Origin: Shimia_B sp038525525 | Lineage (GTDB): Bacteria > Pseudomonadota > Alphaproteobacteria > Rhodobacterales > Rhodobacteraceae | Length of the DNA stretch: 64,000 nt | Reading direction: 5' to 3' | Assembly (NCBI GenBank): GCA_038525525.1 | Contig: JBCBHO010000002.1 | Location: 62,001-126,000 of the forward strand | In this document: in pieces, positions 54,925 to 63,445 of the stretch | How the letters are laid out: the number at the start of each line of letters is the position of its first letter | Position numbering within the stretch: position 1 is the first letter of the stretch | The notes under the pieces: generated by a model | Seen by the model: the letters and a program-made list of their open reading frames with translations, nothing else | The model's database searches: none | Told to the model about the DNA's origin: nothing | Translations under genes and position numbers: made by a program

Positions 54925-56214
54925 ATGTCAGATTTCTTCGCCCATTGCCCGCCGATCGCTTTCGAAGGGCCGGACACCGAGAACGAGTTCGCCTTTCGTC
55001 ATTATGACGCGTCGGCCCGGATCATGGGCAAATCCATGGCCGAGCACCTGCGCTTCGCGGTGGCCTATTGGCACTCTTTTGCCTGGCCGGGCGGCGACCC
55101 GTTCGGCGGACAGACCTTCGAACGCCCCTGGTTCGGGGACACCATGGACCACGCGAAGCTCAAGGCAGACGTGGCCTTTGACATGTTCGCCCGCCTCGGC
55201 GTTCCGTACTTTTGCTTTCACGACGCCGATGTGCGCCCCGAAGGCGCGACCTTCGCGGAGAGCGAGGCGCGTCTGAAGGAGATGACCGATGTCTTCGCGG
55301 GCAAGATCGAGGAGACCGGGGTCAGGCTACTCTGGGGCACGGCGAACCTTTTCTCGCACCGCCGCTTCATGGCAGGCGCGGCCACCAATCCCGATCCTGA
55401 GGTCTACGCCTATGCGGCGGCCACCGTGAAAAGCTGCATGGACGCCACGAAAGCACTCGGTGGGCAGAACTACGTGCTCTGGGGCGGGCGCGAGGGGTAT
55501 GAGACCCTCCTCAACACCGACCTCGCCCGCGAGCGTTCGCAGGCGGGGGCGTTTCTGAGCCGTGTCATCGAGTACAAGCACAAGATCGGGTTCACCGGGA
55601 CGATCCTGATCGAACCGAAGCCCCAGGAGCCTACGAAGCACCAATACGACTACGATGTCGCGACCGTTTACGGCTTCCTCAAGGAGTTCGGCCTCGAGGG
55701 CGAAGTGAAGGTCAACATCGAGCAAGGGCACGCGATCCTCGCGGGGCATTCCTTCGAGCACGAGCTCGCGCTCGCGGCTTCCCTCGGCATCCTCGGCTCG
55801 GTGGACATGAACCGGAACGACTACCAGTCCGGCTGGGACACCGACCAATTCCCCGACAATCCGCGCGAGATCGCCTTGGCCTATTACGAGATCCTGAAAG
55901 CGGGTGGCTTCACAACCGGGGGCACGAATTTCGATGCAAAGCTGCGGCGCCAGTCACTCGATCCCGAGGATCTGCTGCTCGCCCATGTCGGCGCCATGGA
56001 TACCTGCGCGCGGGGGCTGAAGGCCGCCGCCGCGATGCTCGAGGATGGCGGTCTCGAAGAGATGCGCGCCGCGCGATACGCGGGCTACAAGGGCTTTGAT
56101 CCCACACAGGAGAGCTTTGACGACCTGCACGCGCGCATGCTCGAGGCGCGCGCCCCTGAGCCAAGATCCGGGCGGCAGGAAAGGCTGGAAAACTACGTCA
56201 GCCGCTTCGTCTAG
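54925..56214 (+). CDS. xylA: Xylose isomerase
   Basis: 429 residues. Converts D-xylose to D-xylulose with two divalent metals. Catalytic His in FCFHDADVRPEG (about 98-109), metal ligands Glu/Lys in LIEPKPQEPTKHQYDYD (about 231-247), NIEQGHA (about 268-274), and DMNRNDYQSGWDTDQFPDNP with the further Asp ligands. No xylulokinase, regulator or transporter gene is beside it. ATG at 54925 with GGGAGG upstream; the longer frame upstream merely runs through tRNA-Cys. It overlaps the convergent FtsX-like gene by 4 bp. Confidence 0.96.
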   Translation: MSDFFAHCPPIAFEGPDTENEFAFRHYDASARIMGKSMAEHLRFAVAYWHSFAWPGGDPFGGQTFERPWFGDTMDHAKLKADVAFDMFARLGVPYFCFHDADVRPEGATFAESEARLKEMTDVFAGKIEETGVRLLWGTANLFSHRRFMAGAATNPDPEVYAYAAATVKSCMDATKALGGQNYVLWGGREGYETLLNTDLARERSQAGAFLSRVIEYKHKIGFTGTILIEPKPQEPTKHQYDYDVATVYGFLKEFGLEGEVKVNIEQGHAILAGHSFEHELALAASLGILGSVDMNRNDYQSGWDTDQFPDNPREIALAYYEILKAGGFTTGGTNFDAKLRRQSLDPEDLLLAHVGAMDTCARGLKAAAAMLEDGGLEEMRAARYAGYKGFDPTQESFDDLHARMLEARAPEPRSGRQERLENYVSRFV

Positions 56215-57473
56215 CGCGCCGCAGCGCGGAGGCCGATGGCGCTGGACGCCAGAGAAAGCAGCAGCACGACGGAGAGAAAGATGCCAGCGGCATGGGCTTC
56301 CTCCCAGCCGAGGCGGGCAGTGATGAGCGTATTCGTCTGTGCGGTGGCCAGGGCCCCGAATGTCCGCGCGGCAAGGTAGCCCAGCGCGACGCCGAGCACC
56401 GTGCCTGCCGTGAGGAGCGCAGCAGCGTAGGCCCAGATCACGGCAAGCTGGAAGCGGAAAGGTGCCCCGAGGATGGATAGAAGCTCGATCTGGCGGGCGA
56501 AGAGCTTCGTGAGCACGAAAAGCGCGGTGAGGACACCGATGGCGATGATGACCTGCGTGATCGTCACGAGCGCGCCCATGGCGGCGCGCGCATCCCCCAA
56601 GATGCTGTAAAGATTTGCCAATTCCGTCCCTGGAAAGATCGCCATCAGCGCGTCCTCTGCGTCGAAGCGCGCGCGGAGCGCATAGGCGGCCGAAAGGCTC
56701 TCCGGCTTCACCACGATGGCCGGTGTCCCGGGAAAGAAACGCGCATCGAAGGGCGGGCCGAGCCAGTCATTTCCCGGTGCGTGCCCCGCGGCGAGACCAT
56801 GGGTGAGCCAGACACCTTCGATCGGGGTCAGGAGCGCGTGATCCCACGGTGCGCCCGTCACCGGCAGACGGCCGACCACGGTGAGGGTGTCCCCGTGGAG
56901 CCCTTCCTCGGCGCTCTCGCCGAACCCGTGAGCGGGCTCGAAGCGCGCGCCGATCTCGATGGGATTGAGCGCCCCCGCGATGACGTCGAAAGGCTGCTCA
57001 AAGCCGCGCCCCTCCAAAAGGACACCGCCGGACATGTGCTCCACGAGTTCCATGGTCGTCCCGATAATGGGCGCGCCCTCATGGCTGTCGCCAAATCCGA
57101 GCGGTGCGGCGAATTCGACGCCCGCGCTCTCCGCCACGGCGACGAAATCCTGCCCGCTCACAAGCCCAACATCCGAAGGCTCTGCGAACACGGATGCAAA
57201 GAGGAGCGTCAGCTCGCTACCGGGCGCGCCGATGACGAGGTCGAACTTGTCAGCGGCCCGCGCCGTCCCCTCGCGCACCGCCCGTTCCACGGCTGTCACT
57301 CCGATGCCCATGGACGTTGCGACCGCAATCAAAAGGACAAAGACGACGTTGATCCAGCGGTACCGCGTGAGAAGCGCGCCCACGAGAGGCCATGGCCTGA
57401 ACCCGCGCAGGAGCACGGCGCCGATGGCCAGTCCGGGCAGGAGGACGGCAAGAAGCACCGACGCGTTGCTCAC
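56211..57473 (-). CDS. FtsX/MacB-type ABC permease
   Basis: 420 residues. N-terminal membrane helix, a large extracytoplasmic domain (about 70-275), and three C-terminal helices (about 290-315, 345-370, 390-415). This is the MacB/LolE/FtsX mechanotransmission plan. GTG start at 57473 overlaps the ATPase stop (GTGA), so the two genes are coupled. Likely moves or senses a lipoprotein, peptide or toxin at the outer face; no substrate evidence. No membrane-fusion protein gene next to it. Confidence 0.85.
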   Translation of the reverse strand: MSNASVLLAVLLPGLAIGAVLLRGFRPWPLVGALLTRYRWINVVFVLLIAVATSMGIGVTAVERAVREGTARAADKFDLVIGAPGSELTLLFASVFAEPSDVGLVSGQDFVAVAESAGVEFAAPLGFGDSHEGAPIIGTTMELVEHMSGGVLLEGRGFEQPFDVIAGALNPIEIGARFEPAHGFGESAEEGLHGDTLTVVGRLPVTGAPWDHALLTPIEGVWLTHGLAAGHAPGNDWLGPPFDARFFPGTPAIVVKPESLSAAYALRARFDAEDALMAIFPGTELANLYSILGDARAAMGALVTITQVIIAIGVLTALFVLTKLFARQIELLSILGAPFRFQLAVIWAYAAALLTAGTVLGVALGYLAARTFGALATAQTNTLITARLGWEEAHAAGIFLSVVLLLSLASSAIGLRAAAR

Positions 57474-58189
57474 GTGGCCAGCCTTCCGTGATCGAGGGTG
57501 ACCACGCTCTCCATTCGCGTCAGCACTGCCGAATCGTGGCTGACCACGATGAGGGTGGCGTCGCGCGCGCGCACTTCGCCAAGAAGTGTGTCGATGAGAG
57601 CCGCCCCCGCCACGGCGGGAAGGCTCGCAGTCGGCTCATCGGCGAGAATGATGTCAGGCCGGTGGGCCAGAGCGCGGGCAAGCGCCACGCGCTGCCGTTC
57701 ACCGCCCGAAAAGCTCGCCACCGGTCGCTTCTCCTCCGTGATCTCGACCGTCTCGAGGAGCCCCTGCGCCGCGCGGGCAATCTCGCGGCGCTCCGAACGT
57801 GGACGAAAGAGCGCCTGGATCCCAGCATTCGATGGAGCCGAGAGCTCATCGAAAAGCAGATAGTCCTGGAAGATTACCCCGATCCGTTCCGCGCGAAAGC
57901 GCGCGCGTGCGGGCGCGCGGAGGCTCAGAAGGTCCGTGTCGCCCCAGTGGATCTCTCCCTCCGTCCGCTCTGCCCGGCCCATCAGCGCCTTGAGCAAGGT
58001 GGACTTTCCCGCGCCCGAGGCTCCTTGGATCCCGAGCGTGGCGCCTGCGGCGAGGCCGAGCTCCGGCACGTCGAGGATCAAGCGACCGGAGCGCGCGACC
58101 ACCTTGAGATCGCAGACTTTCAGAAATTCTGACACCCCGAGGGACCCTTCAGGCAGGTGGTTGGTGGCGGAGGGTAGCGCACCCAACAT
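57470..58189 (-). CDS. ABC transporter ATP-binding protein (MacB/LolD type)
   Basis: 239 residues. Walker A GASGAGKST (56-64), signature FSGGERQR (160-167), Walker B IILADEPTA (180-188) and switch His in VVSHDSAVL. Partner of the downstream FtsX-like permease. The Q-loop FQDYLLFDEL is typical for the LolD/MacB group. The start could also be the GTG at 58135, where homology begins, with a better-placed AAGG; the extra 18 residues look unconserved. Confidence 0.88.
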   Translation of the reverse strand: MLGALPSATNHLPEGSLGVSEFLKVCDLKVVARSGRLILDVPELGLAAGATLGIQGASGAGKSTLLKALMGRAERTEGEIHWGDTDLLSLRAPARARFRAERIGVIFQDYLLFDELSAPSNAGIQALFRPRSERREIARAAQGLLETVEITEEKRPVASFSGGERQRVALARALAHRPDIILADEPTASLPAVAGAALIDTLLGEVRARDATLIVVSHDSAVLTRMESVVTLDHGRLAT

Positions 58190-58210
58190 GGCAAACCAAC
58201 CGAGAGGTGA

Positions 58211-59893
58211 TCACTGTCCCCTGATCTGGCTCAACGTCGCGCTTGGCGTCAGCGCCTCGATCCCGAGAACAAGCTCGATCACCGCCCCGCCGGGCGCGGC
58301 AAGCCCTGCATCGAGCGCAGGGGCGAAAGCCTCCGTTTCGGTGACGCGAAGCCCGAGAAAGCCGTAAGCCTCTGCAAGCGCCGGGAAGTCCGGGTTCTCA
58401 AGCTCCGTGCCCGAGACCCGCGCCGGGTACGTGCGTTCTTGGTGCATCCGGATCGTCCCGTAGGAGCCGTTGTTGACCACGAGGATCACGGGACATGCGC
58501 CGGCCTGCATCGCCGCGCCGAGCTCGTTGCACGTCATCTGGAAATCCCCGTCGCCTGCCATGCACACGACCTGCCGCTCGGGATGCGCGATCTTGGCGGC
58601 GATGGCGGCCGGGATGCCATACCCCATGGCCCCCGATTGCGGCGCAAGGAGCCTCTGACCTCGGCCAAACCGGAAAAAGCGGTTGGTCCAAACGGCGAAA
58701 TTGCCCGCCCCGTTGGTCAGGATGGCATCGTCGTCGAGGCGTGCCTCGAGACGCGCGACCACCTCACGCATGTCCAGAGCGCCGGGCTGCGTGGGTGCCG
58801 CAAGGCTCTCCTCGTAGGCGAGGCGCGCGGCAGGCTGGCCGCGGTGGCGCACCCCCTTCAGCGCCCGCGCCATCTCGTTGGGGCCTGCATGGATGGCGAT
58901 GTCCGGCTGGTATATTTTGCACAGCTCACCTGCATCGGCGTGGCTGTGAATGATCGCCTGCCGCGGCACCGGCGCATCGAACAGGGTGTAGCCATCGGTC
59001 GTCATCTCCCCGAAACGGATATTGAGCGCGAGGATCACGTCGGCGTCGCGGATCAGCGCCTTGACCTGCGCTGTCATGCCCACGCCTGCGCCCCCTGCAA
59101 AGTAGGGCGCATGATGATCGAGGAGATCGTGAAACCGGAATGCGGCCAGCGCAGGGATGCCCGCGCCGGAGAGCCAGTCATGGAGGGCTGCGCGACCGGC
59201 GTCCGTCCAGCCGCCTCCGCCGACGATCACGAGCGGTCGCTCCGCCCCTTCCAGCCGAGATTTGACCGCGGCGAGATCGCCGGGCGACGCCTCCAGGCTC
59301 AACGAGGACGGCGCGGCGAGCGGTGCCGCGTCTGTAAGCTCGACGAGCATGTCCTCGGGGAGCGCGATCACCACGGGCCCGGGGCGCTCCGTGGTCGCCA
59401 CCCGCCACGCACGGGCGAGCACCTCCGGGATGCGGGCCGGATCGTCAATCTCGGTCGCCCATTTCGCCATGGTCCCGAAGACCGCGCGATAATCCAGCTC
59501 CTGAAAGGCCTCCCTGCCGCGCATCCAGCGCGCCACCTGGCCCACGAAGAGGATCATGGGCACGGAGCCTTGCATGGCCGTATGCACGCCGATGGAGGCG
59601 TTTGTGGCCCCCGGGCCTCGCGTGACCATGCAGATCCCCGGCTCCCCGGTGAGCTGGCCCCAAGCGCAAGCCATGAAGGCCGCGCCGCCCTCGTGCCGGC
59701 TCAGTGTCAGGGAGATCGGGCTGTCATGCAGGGCATCGAGCACTGCGAGATAGCTTTCGCCCGGAACCCCGAAAGCCTGCCTTGCGCCAAGGGCCTCCAT
59801 GCAAGCCACCAAGAGGGCGCCGCCGCTCCGCGTCGCTGCGCCCTGCGATGTCGCGCCGTCGCGCTCGTCGCTCTGTGTCTGATCTCGCGCCAT
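58211..59893 (-). CDS. Thiamine-diphosphate-dependent acetolactate-synthase-family enzyme
   Basis: 560 residues. TPP activating Glu68 in SRHEGGAAFMACA; TPP/Mg motif GDGDFQMTCNELGAAMQAG...NNGSYG near residues 447-475. The POX-like N-terminal, central and C-terminal domains are in the usual order. Looks like a catabolic acetolactate-synthase or 2-oxoacid decarboxylase-type enzyme, not the ilvBN biosynthetic pair: no ilvN regulatory subunit follows. The exact reaction is not deducible. 21 bp separate its stop from the ABC ATPase gene. Confidence 0.85.
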   Translation of the reverse strand: MARDQTQSDERDGATSQGAATRSGGALLVACMEALGARQAFGVPGESYLAVLDALHDSPISLTLSRHEGGAAFMACAWGQLTGEPGICMVTRGPGATNASIGVHTAMQGSVPMILFVGQVARWMRGREAFQELDYRAVFGTMAKWATEIDDPARIPEVLARAWRVATTERPGPVVIALPEDMLVELTDAAPLAAPSSLSLEASPGDLAAVKSRLEGAERPLVIVGGGGWTDAGRAALHDWLSGAGIPALAAFRFHDLLDHHAPYFAGGAGVGMTAQVKALIRDADVILALNIRFGEMTTDGYTLFDAPVPRQAIIHSHADAGELCKIYQPDIAIHAGPNEMARALKGVRHRGQPAARLAYEESLAAPTQPGALDMREVVARLEARLDDDAILTNGAGNFAVWTNRFFRFGRGQRLLAPQSGAMGYGIPAAIAAKIAHPERQVVCMAGDGDFQMTCNELGAAMQAGACPVILVVNNGSYGTIRMHQERTYPARVSGTELENPDFPALAEAYGFLGLRVTETEAFAPALDAGLAAPGGAVIELVLGIEALTPSATLSQIRGQ

Positions 59894-59940
59894 GGCCGCA
59901 CCCTATGCTCAAAGCCGGGGGGAGCGCCACCGCCACGCGC

Positions 59941-60867
59941 CTAGCCCGAAGAGATCGCCCGCAGCGGAATGATGCGCGGGTCGAAGATGTCCGGAACGCC
60001 CTCGTTAAGCCGTCTCTCCAGAGCCTCGCCCAGCCGGGAGCCCGCGTGATGGATGGCGGCGTCCTGAAGCTCGGGCACGCCGATGAGGCCGCGCTCGAAG
60101 GCGGCCACTTCCGGCAGGCCGAAGAGGCCGCTGCCGGCCTTGCGCTGGCGCGCGACGAAGCGATGCGCGTCGGTCACGCCGGTATCTGGCCCTAGCTGGT
60201 GCCAGGCCGCCGCCGCGGGCAGCGTGCCCGCGCGCAGCCCGCGCTCGCTCGCGTAAAGGCGCAGCAACGCGGCCTGCCCCTCCTCCGAGGTGGAGGCCAC
60301 GGACAGCCAGGAGGCAAAATCGAGGGCGCGGGGATCGAGGAATGTCAGGCCCAGCGCCGCCGCACCGCGCGACATGGCGCCCATATCGGCACAGGGCGAG
60401 ATATCGTTCACGAGCCCGAGCGCGTCCGCGGTGACGTGGATCCCGCGCCCTCCCCCGGTTGCCGGCGCGACGAAGACGGTCGCGCCGCGTTGCCGCGTGT
60501 CCTGCAATGCGAGCTCCAGCGGGTTCTTGGCGCTCAGGAAAAGGCCGAGCGGCGCGGCCATGAGAGGGCTGCCGAGGAGCTCCTGTCTTCCAGCGCGCAA
60601 GGTTTCGGGCAATCCGGGCTCGGAGCCGATCAAACGCACGTTGATCCCGAGATCCCGCCCCATGCGTATGGCGGCCGTGACGGCGGCGTGCCGCGCCTCT
60701 GGCACCGCGACCGATACATCTTCTGCCCCGAGTGAAATCAGCAGGGCGAGCCCGTAGTCGAGAAGGCTCTGCTTCTGGACCTGCTGCAGGGGGTCCATCT
60801 TCTCCGAGGGCAGCCACAGAAGGCCTCGCCGGGCGATGTATCTCTGGAATGTGGGCGCTCTGTTCAT
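59941..60867 (-). CDS. Degenerate RmlA-like (nucleotidyltransferase-derived) protein
   Basis: 308 residues. Aligned by eye with glucose-1-phosphate thymidylyltransferase (RmlA): QKQSLLDYGLALLISLGAED matches KPMIYYPL..LMLAGIR, GLPETLRAG matches GLAQAF, GATVFV is shared, and DTGVTDAHRFVARQRKAG (228-245) matches the family's DTGTHDSLLEAS...RQG. The nucleotide-binding motif GGxGTRL is missing (replaced by WLPSEKMDPL) and the metal motif LGDN is LSAKN. So it is probably catalytically dead and may have a regulatory or structural role. It ends the operon after an equally degenerate RmlD-like gene, 4 bp away. Confidence 0.6.
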   Translation of the reverse strand: MNRAPTFQRYIARRGLLWLPSEKMDPLQQVQKQSLLDYGLALLISLGAEDVSVAVPEARHAAVTAAIRMGRDLGINVRLIGSEPGLPETLRAGRQELLGSPLMAAPLGLFLSAKNPLELALQDTRQRGATVFVAPATGGGRGIHVTADALGLVNDISPCADMGAMSRGAAALGLTFLDPRALDFASWLSVASTSEEGQAALLRLYASERGLRAGTLPAAAAWHQLGPDTGVTDAHRFVARQRKAGSGLFGLPEVAAFERGLIGVPELQDAAIHHAGSRLGEALERRLNEGVPDIFDPRIIPLRAISSG

Positions 60868-60871
60868 GTCT

Positions 60872-61762
60872 CTAGGCCGCCTTCCCCGCGGCACGACGCG
60901 CGTCCTGCACGCGTCGCGCGGTGCGCGCCAGATCCGCGCGCCAGTCTGGCGCGGCGATCCCGAAGACGTCCTTCGTTCTCTGCGTGTCGAGCCGCCCGTT
61001 CACAGGGCGCGGTGCAAGCCAAGGGACCGCCGACGCATGGTGCTGCGAGGTGATCTTCACATCGAGCCCCGCGGCGGCCACGGCCTCGCGCGCGACATCG
61101 GCGAGCGAAGCGGGCGCATCCCCGGCGAAGTGATAGGTGCCGGAAAGGTCCGGCCTTTCAGCAAGGGTCTTGGCGATCTGCACGGCCGCCGCGGCTGCAG
61201 CGGCCGCCGGTGTCGGCTGGGCGACGAGGTCGGCGCGCACCGCCAGCCGGTCTCTCGCACCGGCGGCGCGCAAAAGGGACCGCAGCAGATTGCGACCCTG
61301 CGCGCTGAAAAGCCAAGACGTGCGCAGAATGGCATGCACGCCAGCCGCGGCGCGCACCTGCTGCTCTCCACGCAGGCGAGATCTGCCGAAGGCCTGGCAC
61401 GGTGCCGTCGGGCTCTCCGGCGTCCACGGCGCGGACCCGTCCCCGGAAAAGACGAACTCGCTCGACATGTGGATGAACGGGATCCCGCGCGATGCGCAAT
61501 GGCGGGCGAGGGTACCGGGCGCCCGGCCGTTGACCAAAAACGCGCGCCCGCGCGATGTCTCGGCCCCGTCAATGTCGCCGTGGCAGGCCGCGTTGATGAC
61601 CGCGGTCGGGGCGTGCTCCTCCATGCGCTGCACGCAGCGGCGCGCATCGGTGAGATCAGCTTCCTGACGCGACAGCACCGTCACCCCAGGCTCCCCGGAC
61701 AAGGCGCGGCCGATCTGGCTGGTGGCCCCGAAGACGAGGATGGTGCCATGCGGAGCGTTCAT
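60872..61762 (-). CDS. Degenerate RmlD-like (dTDP-4-dehydrorhamnose reductase) protein
   Basis: 296 residues. NAD(P)-binding start LVFGATSQIGRAL (9-21), then LSRQEADLTDA, FIHMSSEFVFSGDG and the C-terminal GTYHFAG...RPVNGRLDTQRTKDVFG, which closely follow RmlD. The catalytic Tyr-x3-Lys of this SDR family is Phe125-x3-Arg129 (AFGRSRLRGE), and the T/S-D-Y segment is changed too. So dehydrorhamnose reduction is doubtful. Upstream on the same strand of the RmlA-like gene, and separated from glmM by 207 bp. No rmlB or rmlC gene is in the window. Confidence 0.7.
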   Translation of the reverse strand: MNAPHGTILVFGATSQIGRALSGEPGVTVLSRQEADLTDARRCVQRMEEHAPTAVINAACHGDIDGAETSRGRAFLVNGRAPGTLARHCASRGIPFIHMSSEFVFSGDGSAPWTPESPTAPCQAFGRSRLRGEQQVRAAAGVHAILRTSWLFSAQGRNLLRSLLRAAGARDRLAVRADLVAQPTPAAAAAAAAVQIAKTLAERPDLSGTYHFAGDAPASLADVAREAVAAAGLDVKITSQHHASAVPWLAPRPVNGRLDTQRTKDVFGIAAPDWRADLARTARRVQDARRAAGKAA

Positions 61763-61849
61763 TGCGCACCGCCTCGACCAGCCCGAGCGCGCCCGCCGAG
61801 ACGTACCTCAGCGATTTTCGCTGCGAACGTCATGGGTTAAGCCGATCTG

Positions 61850-61874
61850 AAAACACCCCGGGAGCTCGCTCCCG
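61850..61874 (-). terminator. Candidate terminator after glmM
   Basis: On the minus strand CGGGAG-CGAG-CTCCCG is followed by GGGTG then TTTT (61850-61853). It lies 96 bp downstream of the glmM stop, between glmM and the RmlD-like gene. Short T-run; moderate support. Confidence 0.4.
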
Positions 61875-61969
61875 ACCCCGAAAATCCACCTGCATGACCT
61901 CCGTCCCTCGATATTTCGAGAACCGTATGCCCTGGCGGATGAATCGCAGGTTAAGCCCGGGCGAAAAAT

Positions 61970-63310
61970 TCAGGCGGCTTCGGAGACCGCGTCCGCCACG
62001 GCCCGCACGACCTGCGCGAGGAGCGCCTCATCGCTGGCCTCCGCCATGACACGGATCAGCGGCTCGGTCCCGGATTTCCGGATGAGAAGCCTGCCCTTGC
62101 CATCGAGCGCGGCTTCGGCCTCGCGGATGGTCGCCTTGACGTGGTCTGCTTCAAGAGGCTCGCGCCCCGCTGCGTAGCGAACGTTTTCAAGCTTTTGCGG
62201 GCAGCGCTCGAAGACCCGTGTCAGCGCGCTCGCCGCATCGCCCGTTTCCACCATCGCGCTCAGGATCTGGAGCCCGGCCAGAAGACCGTCGCCTGTCGTG
62301 GCATAGTCCGACATGACGATGTGACCGGATTGTTCTCCACCGAGGTTGAAACCGTGCTCGCGCATGGCTTCCACGACGTAGCGGTCGCCCACGGCGGTGC
62401 GGTGCAGTGTGAGCCCCTGCCCCGCGAGCCATTGCTCAAGCCCGAGATTGGACATCACCGTGGCGGCCAGCGTGTTGTGCTTGAGCCTGCCTTCCTTGGC
62501 CCAACGCCCGGCGATGAGCGCCATCAGCTGATCCCCATCGACTATGGCACCCGTTTCATCGACGACGATTATGCGGTCGGCGTCCCCGTCGAGCGCGATG
62601 CCGATATGGGCCTCCTCGATCACCACGCGGTCCGCGAGCGCTTGCGGTGCCGTGGAGCCGCAGCCCTTGTTGATGTTGTAGCCATCGGGGCTCGCGCCGA
62701 GCGTCACCACGTCGGCCCCGAGTTCCCAGAGCACCTGCGGCGCGGTCTTGTAGGCTGCACCATTTGCGCAATCGACGACGATCTTGAGCCCGCCGAGCCG
62801 CTGCCCCCGGGGCAGCGTGGATTTCACGACCTCCACGTAGCGGCCCGTGGCGCTTTCGACCCGGTTCGCGCGCCCGATCTTCGCCGGCGGGCAGAGCGGG
62901 ACGCCAGCGTGGAAGAGCGCCTCGATTTCTGCTTGCGCGTCGTCGGAGAGCTTGAAGCCGTCGGGTCCGAAGAACTTGATCCCGTTGTCCTGATGCGGGT
63001 TGTGCGAGGCCGATATCATCACCCCGACATCGGCCCGCATGGACACCGTCAACATCCCCACCGCGGGCGTCGGAACGGGGCCCACGAAGATCACGTCGAG
63101 GCCCGCGGATGTGAACCCCGCCGCCAGCGCGGTCTCCAGCATGTAGCCGGAGCGTCGGGTGTCCTTGCCGATCACGACCTGATGCACCCGCTCATCCCGG
63201 CGGAAATAATGGCCTGCCGCCGCGCCGAGGCGCAGCGCGGCCTCCGGCGTCATGGGGTAGGTGTTTGCCTCGCCTCGGATGCCGTCGGTGCCAAAGAGTG
63301 ATTTGCCCAT
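61970..63310 (-). CDS. glmM: Phosphoglucosamine mutase
   Basis: 446 residues. Converts glucosamine-6-phosphate to glucosamine-1-phosphate for peptidoglycan and lipopolysaccharide. Start FGTDGIRGEAN (6-16); catalytic Ser in SASHNPHQDNGIKFFGPDG (the phosphoserine of ISASHNP, about residue 100); metal site ALDGDADRII (about 238-247); sugar-binding GGEQSGHIV; and phosphate-binding RKSGTEPLIRVM at the C-terminus. Full length. Divergent from the FGE-like gene by 135 bp. Confidence 0.97.
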   Translation of the reverse strand: MGKSLFGTDGIRGEANTYPMTPEAALRLGAAAGHYFRRDERVHQVVIGKDTRRSGYMLETALAAGFTSAGLDVIFVGPVPTPAVGMLTVSMRADVGVMISASHNPHQDNGIKFFGPDGFKLSDDAQAEIEALFHAGVPLCPPAKIGRANRVESATGRYVEVVKSTLPRGQRLGGLKIVVDCANGAAYKTAPQVLWELGADVVTLGASPDGYNINKGCGSTAPQALADRVVIEEAHIGIALDGDADRIIVVDETGAIVDGDQLMALIAGRWAKEGRLKHNTLAATVMSNLGLEQWLAGQGLTLHRTAVGDRYVVEAMREHGFNLGGEQSGHIVMSDYATTGDGLLAGLQILSAMVETGDAASALTRVFERCPQKLENVRYAAGREPLEADHVKATIREAEAALDGKGRLLIRKSGTEPLIRVMAEASDEALLAQVVRAVADAVSEAA

Positions 63311-63445
63311 CGTCCCACGCCCTTTTCTTGCTTGCTGGCTTCATCGCGCGCGGGCTCCCGTGTTGCAAGCAAAGCGAGGGGCGTGCAGGCGCTTTGAGCG
63401 AAGAAGGGCTTGCGTGGCCACGGTCCGACGGGCCACATCGCCGCC

